From Gnetum montanum (Eukaryota; Streptophyta; Gnetopsida; Gnetales; Gnetaceae), in contig MNCI01015561.1 in assembly GCA_015680685.1 (NCBI GenBank), positions 220,418-284,417 on the forward strand: DNA of 64,000 nucleotides, written 5' to 3'. The position numbers were made by a program, and so were the translations under genes. Below are positions 9,805 through 21,405 of this stretch, piece by piece. The notes under the pieces are model-generated. The model had not been told where the DNA came from. It searched no databases and worked only from the letters and a program-made list of their open reading frames with translations. Numbering within the stretch: position 1 is the first letter of the stretch; the number at the start of each line of letters is the position of its first letter.

Positions 9805-10740
9805 TGAGAGTGGTTACTCTAGTAGTTATTTTAATTATTAGAGTGGTTACTCTAGCAATTATTCTAATTATTAGAGTGGGTACTCTAGCAGTTACTTTAG
9901 CAATTATTCTAATTATTAGAGTGGTTACTCTAGCGATTACTTTAGCAGTTATTCTAATTATTAGAGTAGTTTCTCCCAAGCCTATAAATATAGTGCCCAG
10001 GTGCATAATTGGGAGAAAGTCTTTTAGCAGTCAATTAGCAAAACTCTTGTAGTCTGTTTGAAAGTTAGAGTATTTTCCAAGTGCCTACAGTAGGAGGTCT
10101 AAGTGTGGATGGATCTTTATTTGAGTATTGTGTACCTGAGCACATCTTGTGTACAACAATAAAGACAAGCTCTTTGATTCATCCTTGCAGCACTTGAGAT
10201 TTTTTTCTTACGCATTTCTTTTATTTTATTTTCTTATGCATTTATTTTATTTTATGTACTTTACATTTTTTTATTAGCACAGCAATTCATTTTAATCAAT
10301 TAAGAAAATCGTTAAATTACACAAGCATGACCACTTCGAGCATGCATGTAATGCTTGGTAACCCAATAACAATTAGCATTTGGTAATCCCAGTAGTGTTG
10401 CACTGGTTCAAGATGTGTATGGCAAGTGGGAACGAATGTTGGTGTTAGGATTAGTTAGAACTTCATTAATGAGTAGTTAAGTTAAATTAGTCACTTAGTT
10501 ACCTCTCTCCTTCCCTACTAGCGCAAGACATAGAAACATAAAAGCTATAAAAATCATATGCCTCAAGTTTACTTAACCATACAATCGTGACATACAGGTA
10601 AGCTTGGAAAGACAACAATCAACCAACCCATCCTTGTTCCACAAGGGCGCATAAGCATTTAGTCCTTGGAATTCGATCGGATCATGCGTGAAACCCTTGT
10701 ATTCATATGGTTGAGTGTAGGGGTACCTCTCCACTCATCA
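9802..10740 (+). repeat. A2 3' LTR
   Basis: The LTR is 939 bp, starts TGATGAG and ends CTCATCA, bounded on the left by the polypurine tract. TATAAATA is at 9983-9990 and a poly(A) signal AATAAA at 10158-10163. The last ~60 bp (GTTGAGTGTAGGGGTACC then CACTCATCA) are nearly the same as the LTR ends of E4 and B. Its U3 is different: a tandem array occupies the place where E4 and B have GATATC palindromes. Confidence 0.88.
9808..9975 (+). repeat. Tandem repeat in A2 U3
   Basis: Five units begin GAGTGGTTACTCTAG (9808, 9841, 9874, 9919, 9964), so spacing is 33, 33, 45 and 45 bp; the longer units hold an extra 12-bp GCAGTTACTTTA-like piece. The array ends 7 bp before the LTR TATA box, where enhancer repeats usually sit. 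GAGTGGTTACTCTAG contains the near-palindrome AGTGGTTACT. Confidence 0.9.
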
Positions 10741-13260
10741 CTAGTAAAATTTAAAATTTAAAAATATTTTATGAGGCTTCATTCAAAATTGTAAAATCAA
10801 AATTCAAAGTTAATAATTGAATCTGAGACCTAATATTTGCAAAGCCAAACTCTTAGTAGCTATCCAACTAGCCACTAGTGTTAGTTTGCTAGTTGTATTT
10901 CATTAGGTAATAAAATTTATAAATGTTTAAAATTTTACCTTAAAAATGTCCTAAGGATTTTAGTAGTTATGCCATAGGGTAGCAAAAAATCTAGCCATCA
11001 TCCATCATGGCCAAATCATGCCATACGACCAAGCCCAATTTTATTACTTGGTAGTAGGGTCTCACAAGGCTTGGTTGTCACACATTGTGGTATGGGTGTG
11101 CTAGCCAAGTGCAACCTACTGCATCCTATAGAGTCTTTTCATCCCTTGCATTGTGCTTCTAAGCCACTACTTTCACATCTAAGGCCCAACACCATATGCT
11201 ACCAAGTCATTGTTTGTTACTGCAATTAGTAATTCCTCCATTAGTACTAGCCTTAACCTCCTTCATCACCATTTCATGTTTGCTACTAACATTTTCTCAC
11301 ATTTACATTTATGTCCTACAATTATCTACCACTTCTTATTTTTCATCCTTTGTTTTTTTCTTCCATACACTAATATTTGTTATCATTCCATGAACTAGCT
11401 TTCTTGCTATTATCATCTATGTTGTAATTGACACCATCTTCATTGTGGCTATCACTATGAGGCTCATGAACATTGAAATTACTATCAATACCTATTGGCT
11501 AGTAGCCAAAATGATCATCAATCCCTATTGGTTGGTGACCAGAAAAACCATTAATCCTTACTAACTAATACTTATAGTTGATGTGAAAAAGTTCATCAAC
11601 TGGCAAGAAAATAAGTCTATAGATTGATGCTAAAATGTTAACTAATGAAAAAATTTGAAGTTTTAAGTTTCAATTTTGAAAAATTTAAATTTAAGTATTT
11701 GAACATGATCAACTTAGTTAAATTAGTGGTTTGGTAAAAGGTGAAATAAAAATTCTATAATTATGTATGCTTATCCAAGAATAGAACTGGGATAGATGAC
11801 CTCTTAAGAAGTTCCAAAATTCATGCCCAAATCCCAAACTTTGGAACCTCATGGTGTTTAATCCTAGAATATTTTTTGGTAAACAAAGGGTTACTTCTAG
11901 TATATTTCAATCTTTAGATGCAATGGTGAAGTTAGATCTATCCCATGGAACACTCAAAATTAGTTTTTAATCCTTGAACTTTAACTATGTCTTAAGAGCC
12001 TTGGGAGTTAGATCCAATGTAACTCAAGCATTTGATGTCCATTTTTAACATATGAATAATTATTTCTAATATTTATTAGTATTTTTTATCTAATAATAAT
12101 TTTACATTAATCATTTGGATAGTTGATAATTAGGTGATAGTTTAAACCATATTTCAGTGAGCCATAGCCTAGATCAACTAACCAAGTCTAGTAAATTGAT
12201 GGCTAGGACTAACAATATAACCCTTCTGGCTATCTTGAATCTTAGTATTAGGTAACAACGTTATGCCTATAGTCAAACCCAAACCTAAACCATTAATCTC
12301 TAGTTATTCATTAGTTAAACTATTACAATTAGTATCCTAACGAGGGTAGAAAGTTTATTAAGAGTCTAGGAAGCATAGTCAAGTCATTATTGGCCCAGAA
12401 ATTGAGCAATTAGAGAAACAATTAGTAAACCAAAATGGTAAGAAAGATGTATACCAATTCAACTAGTAACAAGATCTATTGATAGTAAACACCAACCATC
12501 ATATAGAATCATAACCTTATCACAACAAAGCATATGATACCCATGAGAACGAATGAACTATGATAGAATCCAAGTTTGAAAGTTGCAACATTTAATGTAC
12601 TTGCAAGGTTCCTAGTTAATGAGAGATAACATCTACTACATCCACCTTGGGTGTTGGACTAGAATTAATGCTGATACCCATGCATCCTAGTAGATTTATA
12701 AGATTTAAATATTGTTGTCCTATGTTTATAAGAAGTTCTAACATGCAAATATATATATTAATTGTAATTCAATTTAAGAAAGTTGGGGTATGAAGGTATC
12801 TATAAGAAAAAAGGTTCCTATAATGGTTCTTCCTACAAGCTATACCGATTAGCCTACTGTAGAAACCAAAACTTATATTTTTATGCAATCTTTTATAACG
12901 ACATCAAGTTCAAGTTAATACAAAGGTTCAAATGGAGATTAGAAAACATGATTTTTGAAATTATAGAAATTTAAGTCATAGGAAAGAATGAATGGTCAAG
13001 ATTCTAGAAAAACATCATAGTATTTGTGTTGATACTTATTATGTAGTCATAAAAAAATCATTATGTGTGATCCACGTACATTTGAACACCAATCATATAT
13101 GCCTAGATGTCAAACTTTATCAAGTATCGTACTTGAATAATTAGATTAGGAAAGTTTAAAGTACAAGTTATTCTTAACCTATACCATCCTTGACTTAGTG
13201 TTTTTCATCCTCTATGGAGAACTTAATGTAAAAGTTGAAAGTATTATATATCAATTCCTA
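10741..13260. other. No gene recognised; AT-rich decayed DNA
   Basis: Only short chance ORFs are present. A 5S-rRNA-like block at 11761-11814 with about 200 bp of flank shared with 22.4-22.65 kb indicates an old retroelement remnant. Otherwise nothing recognisable. Confidence 0.6.
11761..11814 (+). repeat. 5S-rRNA-like segment, copy 1
   Basis: GAACTGGGATAGATGACCTC followed by TTAAGAAG resembles the second half of plant 5S rRNA (TACTAGGATGGGTGACCTCC then TGGGAAG from memory of the family). A better-kept copy is at 22438-22488, and the flank to the right is also similar, so both come from one repeated element. Cassandra-type elements and some gypsy LTRs are known to carry 5S-like sequence. Confidence 0.5.
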
Positions 13261-13261
13261 A

Positions 13262-13676
13262 AATAGGCACGTTGTAATAATAGGCATGTTGCTTGATGTA
13301 ACCTTTGGAGGTTTGACCTAAGGTATTTATACCCAAGAATTAGAGGCTATGCTAGCATGGAGTTGTAGAGCCAACAATGATGAGTCATGGATGTTAGGTG
13401 AAGTGGAAAAGAAAGATAATTGGTTATTCCTTTTGGCCAGTTACAAGCCTCACCATGGTGGAAATGCTAGATTACATCTAATGGATAGATGACAAAGGAA
13501 GACAATCCCAAGGAATCCTTAGAGCATGACCTAGATATATTAGTTTACATCAATAAATCTTGCTTTTTATTTTCTTTTAAATTTTCCTTATCTTATTATT
13601 TTCATATAATATGGAATGTTATGAACATTTGATATTTATCATGGCATTTGAGAATGAGATGTCACAATTTGACCTT
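13262..13676 (+). repeat. Chromovirus-type LTR fragment (F family)
   Basis: Aligns with the F 3' LTR from about 27570 to its end: GGAGTTGTAGAGCCAA, then TGGTGGAAATGCTAGATT, AAGACAATCCCAAGGAATCC and a terminus reading GAGATGTCACA. Strongly diverged and lacking the LTR start. Confidence 0.6.
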
Positions 13677-14391
13677 ATTAATTATTATAAGTAAGGCATT
13701 TCTCTGGCAAAAAAATAGATTTCAAAGTGCATTAATAAAGATTATTTATGGATGCTTATTTTTAAATAAGAATTATGTCAAGAAAACTTAACAATGATAA
13801 CAGTTGATCTTTTAATGACTTTCCTTAATACCTTCTTTTTCTCCAAACTATTTCTATTATTGATTCTCTAGTTCTTAAAAAAATTTAAAAAAATATGATG
13901 AAATCTTTGTAAGTGTTGAAATTATAATATATATGCTTAAGTAAATTTTCCCATTATGGGTTTCTTTTAATCAAGGAGCTTAAACTACTAATTCATCTAG
14001 ATAATGTATCACTTGAAGCAAATTTGGTACCATTGAATTTTCCTATCTATGTATACATGATAGATGGATTACATGGAATGAAGATTCTAGCCTCTATGGT
14101 TTGAATAGAAAGAGGAAAATGAATTTTGAATTATTAATTTCTAATCCTAATAATTTATTTAAAGTTAAAAATCATTTGCATCAGTATTTCCCAAACATTT
14201 TTTGGGAGGATGATAGATTTTTTTTTCCTTTTAATTCCAAATTTGCTCATGAGACTATTAAAAAGAATGATTTTATTCATAAAAAAATTCAATAAGGCCT
14301 AGAAAATTTAATTGTCATCATATTTTTGGATGATAAAAATGAAATATATTTAAAGAGCTTCTACCTTTTCAAAAATTTGTATTTTTATAGT
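13677..14391. other. No gene recognised
   Basis: AT-rich sequence with short chance ORFs only; no similarity to other parts of the window was noticed. Confidence 0.5.
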
Positions 14392-14604
14392 GTCTTATGT
14401 AATATGCATTATGTTTTTCCACGTTTATGCATATGTTAACGCATCAAGGTGGCCTCCATATCTATTAACACATTTTGAATTATGTGTTTCCACATTTACA
14501 TCTATGTTAATGCATCAAGGTGGCCTCCATATCTGATAATGTAATTTGCATTACATAGTTCCACGTTTATGCTTACATTAAAGCATCAAGGTGGCCTCCA
14601 TATC
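14392..14604 (+). repeat. Three-unit 71-bp tandem repeat
   Basis: The phrase GCATCAAGGTGGCCTCCATA recurs at 14441, 14512 and 14583, an exact 71-bp period. Each unit also holds a variant of TTTCCACGTTTATGC. The repeat lies in what appears to be an LTR ending at 14929, just upstream of a primer-binding site. Confidence 0.9.
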
Positions 14605-14929
14605 CAATAATGCATTTACGCATTGGCATTGGGTCTCTTATTTTTTCTAATTTCTTATGGTAACCAATTCCATGGCCTATAAATTCATTCTTCATGGAAG
14701 AACAAAGATACCACAAATCACAATAGGATTGCAATTCCGGTCCCTTTTACAAATGCTTAGAGGTTGCATACACCATCATTGCAAAGCACCGATGTGAAAG
14801 AAGAATTCGAATGCCAAGTTTAATTCAAGGCATCAATGGTTAGAGGTTAGTTCCATTTGCTTTTGCATTGTGCATTTCTAGTTATCTATGCATGTAAATT
14901 TCTTGTGCAATCCACAAATTTTTCTTACA
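14605..14929 (+). repeat. Probable 3' part of an LTR before a tRNA-Met primer site
   Basis: The sequence ends ...TTTTTCTTACA and is followed after TT by TGGTATCGGAGC. Ending in CA next to a primer-binding site is the expected border of a 5' LTR. The 71-bp repeat would belong to the same LTR. The upstream border was not found and the family (copia or gypsy) is unknown. Confidence 0.5.
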
Positions 14930-14931
14930 TT

Positions 14932-14943
14932 TGGTATCGGAGC
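14932..14943 (+). promoter_or_regulatory. Primer-binding site (initiator tRNA-Met type)
   Basis: TGGTATCGGAGC differs at one base from TGGTATCAGAGC, the complement of the plant initiator tRNA-Met 3' end used by many plant LTR retrotransposons. It stands two bases after an apparent LTR end. Confidence 0.7.
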
Positions 14944-15299
14944 TTCATCTCTATCTCTGTCTTCATGCCATTAGTGGTTAGCAAGTGGAAGTCCTATAGT
15001 GATTGTGATGGACATCCTTGTAAAATTACCAACCTCTACAATGTTGGTTTGTGTGGGTCTTTTCCACAAGGTGTGGCAGGTGCCCATTTAGATGATATTT
15101 TGGGGTTTTTAACTATGCATAAAGTTGCTTTATTTAAAGAATATTAAAAATTTTGTAATGCATAGTTTTTCTTGCATAAAATTGTAACTTGTGATCCTTT
15201 TTTTTTGTATGATTAGACAGTAGCCACAACATCTTTAATTATGCAAAATTGTTAAAAGTTTTGGATCACATATGGAAAATTAAATTGTGATTAATCATA

Positions 15300-15768
15300 T
15301 GTAATATAAGTTAAAGGTGGAAATAATTGTAAATAATGTAATTAACCATCAAATAAAAGGGAACCCCATTATGAGGAGTTATGATTATTCATGTATTTCT
15401 TGGAAAAGGATTTGAACTATGCCATTTAAGGTCAAGGTTAGAGGTTGTGCTAGGCATGGAGTTGTAGAGCCAAGATAGGCAAGTAATAGGAGCCAAGTGA
15501 AGTGGGATAGGAAGGGACTAATCACCCCTTTGGATCTAGGAACGGGATGTCATAGGAATTTTTATTGTATTTAATATGATTAATTAGGATGATATGTTAA
15601 ATTATTTTTCTTAATTTTTCCACAAGGATTAAAAAAAGAAATACAATTTAATAGTTTCATCGTTAGGATATATGAATATGCTTGAATTAAAATTTAGCCC
15701 ACAAGGAATTTTATGTCATTTGATTTACATTTTTATATGATTTACATTGGTAAACATGCCTTATGGCA
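15300..15768 (+). repeat. Chromovirus-type LTR copy plus shared flank (F family)
   Basis: Begins TGTAAT and aligns with the F 3' LTR (27447 onward): TTATGAGGAGTTATGATTAT, TTAAGGTCAAGGTTAGAGG and AGGCAAGTAATAGGAGC are all shared. It lacks about 240 bp of the LTR middle and reaches an end-like GATGTCATAGG near 15555. The next ~210 bp (TTTAATATGATTAATTA... GGTAAACATGCCTTATGGCA) also match the sequence after the F LTR. Confidence 0.7.
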
Positions 15769-15849
15769 TCTTGAATTTCTTCAACCTATGCAGCCTTAGC
15801 ACTCTATGTTGGTTCATTCTGTAGCCTGGATTACACTATCAAAATACAT

Positions 15850-16743
15850 AAAATAAAAAAATAATCAACAAGGAAATAATAAAAACACGAAAATACCTCA
15901 TTAATTTTTTCCTAATTCTAAGCATGTTGTAAAGCCAGTTGACCTTTCTTGGCACCCATAATCTTCTTAATAACTCTCTCATCTTCGACAAATTTAGGGC
16001 ATAACTAAGGATTATAACGAGTAAAACATTTTTTGGTATGGTCATAACTTAGGATCATATACATGAATAAGGGTATACAACATAGGGTATAAGATTTGGA
16101 AGGATTTTGTTGGGCAATAGTGATTTCAGTCATGACATTATACCAAGGAGAGAAACAAGACAACAACCAATCATAAATTCTATCAGTTATGGCACCATTA
16201 AGTATGAAAATAGAATAAGAACCAACATAGGATTATTGTATATACCACAAGACCTTGCTACTAATGAATATACATAAAATCAAAGTGAGCTTCATTAATA
16301 AAATCTCCATGAACAAATTGGCTTTTGTCAATGGCAGAATCAATAACATAATCAAATAATTCCTTCTTATAAAAAGATTTAAATTTTGGGGAATAAGTTG
16401 AAGTAATTAAAGGATCCTCTTCTCGCTAAAAACCTAAGGCTACTTGAATATCAAGAGGAAGGATTGTTGTTGCTCCAAAAACTAAATGATAAGTAAAACT
16501 TTTCTTACTATTGTACTATTCACACTATTCCATAATAACACCCTTGCAATAAGAGAGTTTAAAAATAGGAAAAACAAGTAAATTAGCTAACCTAGAAGTG
16601 GTAAGGTAGTGAAAACCCTCCTTTCCAAGTAAGCTATGAACACGATTAGAAGCAAAGAGTACATTATTCTAGTGTAAAATAATAGCGAGCAATTGAGAGC
16701 TACCTAAAGGAGTTTGAGGTGAAGCTTGACATTTGAGAGCCAT
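15850..16743 (-). pseudogene. Unrecognised degenerate ORF
   Basis: On the minus strand from ATG 16743 the frame reads MALKCQASPQTPLGSSQLLA and stays protein-like for about 180 codons with only a few stops (for example KEGFHYLTTSRLANLL, PLDIQVALGF, SQFVHGDFINEAHFDF). After a frame change it continues YDWLLSC, NVMTEITIAQQNPSKS and CPKFVEDERVIKKIMGAKKG. Codon-like continuity suggests a real, decayed protein of roughly 300 residues. I do not recognise the family; a retroelement accessory ORF or a host gene fragment are both possible. The F-type LTR remnant at 15.3-15.77 kb lies just downstream of it. Confidence 0.4.
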
Positions 16744-17222
16744 GATAAAGATGGTTAGAGTTCTTTAATGATAGAAAATATTCAATCTTCTTTGTTATCA
16801 ATATTTTGTTGATATTGAGTTGTGATGGATAAGTCACCCTTCTTCTCATATTTATAATACAATCGTAAGAATCTTAATAAAAGCAAAGAGAAAGTTATAA
16901 CTTAAGATAATTGAAGATTTAATAAAAGCTAATGTGTGATTTTCTCAAAGAAAAAGATAATGTTTACTTTTAAAAAAAAAAAACCTAATATTCACTTTTT
17001 TAGATTCTATGATTTCTAGGTTTACTAAAATGAAATTATCTATAGTTTACCTTGAAGTATTCTATGAGAAAATTCCAAGAGTACCAATTTCATCAAAATT
17101 TAACTTATGGTTTGAAAGATACAATAATTCTTGGGTTACATATAGTTTTAAAAAAATTTAAATAAAAATCCTTTTTTAATTTTAAATTTATAAAAATTGC
17201 TTTTTAAATTTTTTTTAAGAAA
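16744..17222. other. No gene recognised
   Basis: AT-rich spacer between the unknown ORF and the palindrome, with long A/T runs (for example the A tract at 16973-16983). Confidence 0.5.
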
Positions 17223-17741
17223 CTAGCTTAGTTATATATTTATAATATATATCTATAAATTGGCCGAGAGAATCTTATTTGTTTACAAGTAAAAAGTTCT
17301 TTAAGTAAAAAATTTCATGACTTCTGTATGAAGAACAAGATTTAAAAACCCAATTTTTCATGCCTTCTGGATGAAGAACAAGAGTTTTGTACCTTATTTT
17401 TCCTAAGGATGGGTTTTCTGAAAAAACAAATTTCCATCAATTAGTGTATGCTCTCACCCTCGGCCGAATTTGTTGTTTTTAATATATAATGCAAATTCGG
17501 TCGAGAGTGAGAGCATACACTAATTGATGAAATTTTTTTTTCAGAAAACCCATCCTTAGGAAAAATAAGGTACAAAACTCTTGTTCTTCATCCAGAAGGC
17601 ATGAAAAATTGAGTTTTAAAATCTTGTTCTTCATCCAGAAGGTGTAAAATTTTTTACTCAAAGAACTTTTTACTTGTAAACAAATAAGATTTTCTCGGCC
17701 AATTTATAGATATATATTATAAATATATATAACTAAGCTAG
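17223..17741. repeat. Large palindrome (fold-back element)
   Basis: The left arm 17223-17469 and right arm 17490-17741 are near-perfect inverted copies of about 250 bp around a ~20-bp centre. Both outer ends read CTAGCTTAGTTATATAT on the outward strand. Each arm holds a direct duplication of GCCTTCTGGATGAAGAACAA. The right end lies about 200 bp downstream (minus strand) of the Helitron-type helicase stop. It could be a fold-back DNA transposon or MITE. No clear target duplication was seen. Confidence 0.85.
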
Positions 17742-17947
17742 TGATTTCCAGTCATCTGTTCCAGCGATGATTTAAACATAACAAATAAAAAATATTATAA
17801 GACCATGGAATGCTTTATTGAATGATTATAAACATGTTGTAATACAGCGGAAATGATCAATGTACAAACTTGCATAATTGAAATTGTATAGTTACAAATG
17901 ATCTAACATTCAAAATGGTAAAAATTAGTTGACAGAAAAGAATGAGA
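17742..17947. other. Spacer between helicase stop and palindrome
   Basis: About 200 bp of AT-rich sequence downstream (minus strand) of the helicase pseudogene; no Helitron 3' hairpin was recognised with confidence. Confidence 0.4.
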
Positions 17948-20172
17948 TCATTCTTTATTCAATTTAATACGTTGCTCTTCATCCAATCTACTTTGAAGGT
18001 GCGAAGCTTTAAATATCTTGATATATCTTTCTTTGGAGATAGGAGGGAATATCTTCAAATTGTCAATACTCCTTACTCGAGATAGTGCCACAAATGTAAG
18101 ACCTATTATTTCTTTGCTACCAACATCTATACACACTTTCTCCAATGTCATTCCCTATTACTTATGTATCGTTAAATCCCATGCTAATCTAAGTGGTAGT
18201 TGGCGAGATCCTCCACGTATGATTGGTGGAATGGGTACTTGTCGAGGATGTTCATTATCATACGGTACTCCAATATAGGAGTCAAACTCAATGATGACAT
18301 ACAATGGCAACTGTGGAAGTTGACAGTGTGGACTATATATTATTTTCTTAGTGACTCCCAATGCACCATTAACCAGTCATCCTTCTGGCCATAGATTAAC
18401 AGTGAGTATAACCCTTGCATCATCACAAATGAACACTACTTGGTCCAATTCTCTTTCAGAATCATCCGAAAATTTCACACCATTTGTCTTTCTATCTACT
18501 ATGCACCGTGCAACTAGCTTCTACATTTTGAACAATATTTTTACATTATGCATATGCACTTTATCCTTTGTATTAAACAAATGCAGAGAATTCTCAAATC
18601 CATCTCGCCCATCTGATGTTGATGGAAGTTGCATTCTCACGCTTAAAAAGTCATAATCCTCATCAGTCATCTTTCCTTCTCGTATATTCATCAAAACTTC
18701 TTTAAGTCTTTGTTGTTGTAAATCATCACCCCTTTGTCGATACACAACATCTAAGGTTACAAATTCTTCACATGCATCTGAGATGATATGTACAGTACAA
18801 CATCTTTAACAGGTGGAAGCTGTGCAAGATCTCCAATGAGTATGATAGATCTGCCACCAAAGTTATCTAAACAATTATTTGGAAATATTTCCTTAAGCCT
18901 TCAGTCAATGTTGCTTAACAATTTTTCACCTATGAAACTCATTTCATCTATAATAATATACTTTAAGTATTTATATTTATTTTGCAATGATGACAAAGTT
19001 GATGCAGCCAATGGTTTGTAATCTCTGATTCCAATCTTCAACGTAGAATGTACTGTAGTTGCATTAATATTATACGCTGCAGCACCAGTAGGGGCGAGCA
19101 CCAATAAGCTATCCTTTCCCGATGAGCAAGTTCGACTAAATTCTTTACAAATCGTTTCAATGAGATATGATTTTCCAATGCCTGTTGTACCTTGAACAAT
19201 CATCAATAGAGGAGAAACTTCATCCATTTCATATTGTTGCATATATAGATGGCCAATGATAATCTTGTAGCATTTCTTCTGTTGAACTCCTAGAGAAGAT
19301 ATGTCCACCTAATTGTCGTTATTTCTTGAATGTGTTATTATTCCATGTGATCTATGAACATGAACAAAAGATGTAGCAATATTTGCAACATCCTCTCCAG
19401 GATAGCTAGCTAACCATTCGTTCTGTCTATCTTAATCTCTTAATCCAAGCATTTTGAGTTCACTTCATTAAAAATGAGCTAATGTAAGTAGATGTCAATT
19501 TAGTACTTCAAAATCATATTCAATACCATCCTGTCTTTCCATAATAATATCTGTATATTGCCTCTCTTCCTTGCAAGCATGTTCAAACTCTTCATCGAAT
19601 GTCTCCTCTTCCAATTCATAGATGTATCGAACAGAAATCCATTTTCATTTAATTTCTTCATCATTTCTTCCCAGATTGTGTTTGACATCTCTAAAAGGAT
19701 AGTGTAGTAATAGTTGCGCCCAACAGTAATCTATCCATTTCTCCTCTCCTAGTCTTGGAGCTACTATAAATTTTAGAAATGTTCTTACAATAACTGGTCG
19801 TAGTCGAGGCTTCCACACTGGTAGCTCTCTTTTCTTTGATATAAAGGTAAAATATTTCATAGCATTCAACAATTAAACTCCTTCCATTTCTAGTGGTCTC
19901 TTTTGATATGCATTGATAAGGGATGTATATAGTTCTGGTTCCTCATCTCCATCTAGATCTAGTATAACTCTTTTATACATATCTCTAGACACATTTATAG
20001 TATCAAATAGTCGACTGCATTCAACTAATGGAAGTTCATATAGCATATGACAAACCTCCATGACACCTATGTCTCTCTCAGCTACAGCATCCATCATGAG
20101 TCTTTTGTATGCAGTCATTATGTTTTTTAAAAAACCTAAGGCACCCAATATGTTTTTAAATATAACCCAATC
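17948..20172 (-). pseudogene. Helitron-type PIF1 helicase (C-terminal part, broken)
   Basis: PIF1-family helicases form the C-terminal domain of Helitron Rep/Hel transposases. On the minus strand: a Helitron-specific N-terminal stretch (RPVIVRTFLK, YCWAQLLLHYPFRD) at 19.65-19.87 kb; Walker A GTTGIGKSYLIE near 19.2 kb; VLAPTGAAAYNI; Walker B IIIDEMSFIG near 18.95 kb; motif III GDLAQLPPV near 18.83 kb; and AWDLTIHK..GMTLEKVCIDVG followed by LTFVALSRVRS, the conserved PIF1 C-terminus. Frame changes occur near 19.65 and 18.85 kb, with several stops. A splice-acceptor-like T-run and AG precede the first recognisable codons near 20172. The Rep domain was not found upstream. Confidence 0.88.
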
Positions 20173-21273
20173 CTAAAAAAAAAATTAGTTGTTTTGCACC
20201 TGATAAGGTTTAACATTAATTACTATTTTCTACAATGCCTAGTTAATAACAATAATAAATAATGTTTTTTAAAACAAGGATTAATCATAGATTAAATGTT
20301 CACCGGTAGCATAGGGACCCTAGAATAAAAATAATATTATTAAAAAAAAACAACGGTGCCATTATAATTTTGACTGATCTAAGTTAAGTCACCCTACTTT
20401 TTTATTATTTGCATTTCAATAAAAAAATAATTATTTTCAAAGTGAATTTTCTTATTATTGGATCCCCTGCCCTACCTGCCCAGCCATGCCACACCATATC
20501 CAATCCTTTCCTTGTGGACATTTTTCACCCAATTCTTTGAAGTTGCCAACCTATTAAATTATCTGACTACCACCCATAATACTGCACTATTTTTTAAAAA
20601 AGGTAACAATATCTATCGCTATTTAGTATTTAACTCACTAACTATATTATATTATCATCCTTATAAATTTTTATTGCTTCCATAGGTATTATAATCACTA
20701 TATGAATAAATGTTCACTACTACTATTGAAATCTATGATATTGATAACTGTATATTATATTACAGAATTTTTTGAAAAGGATTTTCCTACATGATTCAGA
20801 ACAGACATCGAGAACAACGCAAGAATAATATGAGGCATGTCAAGGTAGTCATTTCAATGTATATATACAAAATTTCATTACAAATTCTCTCTCTTGGCTA
20901 AAAGCCGAGTCATTCCATGTTTTAAATAGTACGTCAGTATATGCAAAGAAGATTAACATGAGTTTGTAAATAGAGAAGTATGCATATGCAGTGGCACAGT
21001 CATTGCATTGTTGAAGCCATGACCAACAATAACTGGAGTGCTGATATTAACAAGAGCCTTATTATTATTATATATACAAAATTTTTTAAAAAAATTCTAA
21101 CATCCGTACCCATTGCTGATTTACTGTGCTTCAGTAGGCGCCCCCGAATCCAATGCAAACTGTTCATCTAATGAGGCGTATTTATGGTTTTCAACTGGAC
21201 ATAACCTTTGGAACAAGAATGCAACCTTTCTAAACGTATCTCTATTTGCAATGGATGTAACCTTTCATAACAC
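20173..21273. other. No gene recognised
   Basis: This AT-rich stretch lies upstream of the helicase on its strand, where Rep sequence would be expected. No HUH (His-hydrophobic-His) Rep motif or other coding match was seen. Confidence 0.5.
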
Positions 21274-21405
21274 GTCAACATTAGTCAGCGTTATGGACAA
21301 AGTTGGCGTTACCGAAATATAACTGGTAATAGCCTATCGGGAAAGTCAACTTTAGTTAGCATTATGGACAAAGTTGGCATTACCGAAATATGATTGGTAA
21401 TGGCC
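21274..21405 (+). repeat. Two-copy 71-bp tandem duplication
   Basis: GTCAACATTAGTCAGCGTTATGGAC at the left is repeated 71 bp later as a close variant, each followed by AAAGTTGGC(G/A)TTACCGAAATAT. It lies in otherwise featureless DNA. Confidence 0.85.

Larger units (their letters stand above)
2930..10740 (+). mobile_element. A2: Athila-like Ty3/gypsy element, 5' truncated
   Basis: The domain order gag - protease - RT - RNase H - integrase - long untranslated region - small ORF - polypurine tract - 3' LTR is visible. RT has the FMDDF active site typical of the Athila/Tat branch. The 5' LTR, primer-binding site and gag N-terminus are absent, because the element begins inside gag at the join with A1. 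Many stops and frameshifts show that it is dead. It matches element B in every coding domain. Confidence 0.88.

Noticed and set aside
9791-10052. Overlapping ORFs on both strands rich in Ile/Val/Thr at 9.8-10.05 kb
   Set aside because: They are translations of the U3 tandem repeat and carry no protein signal.
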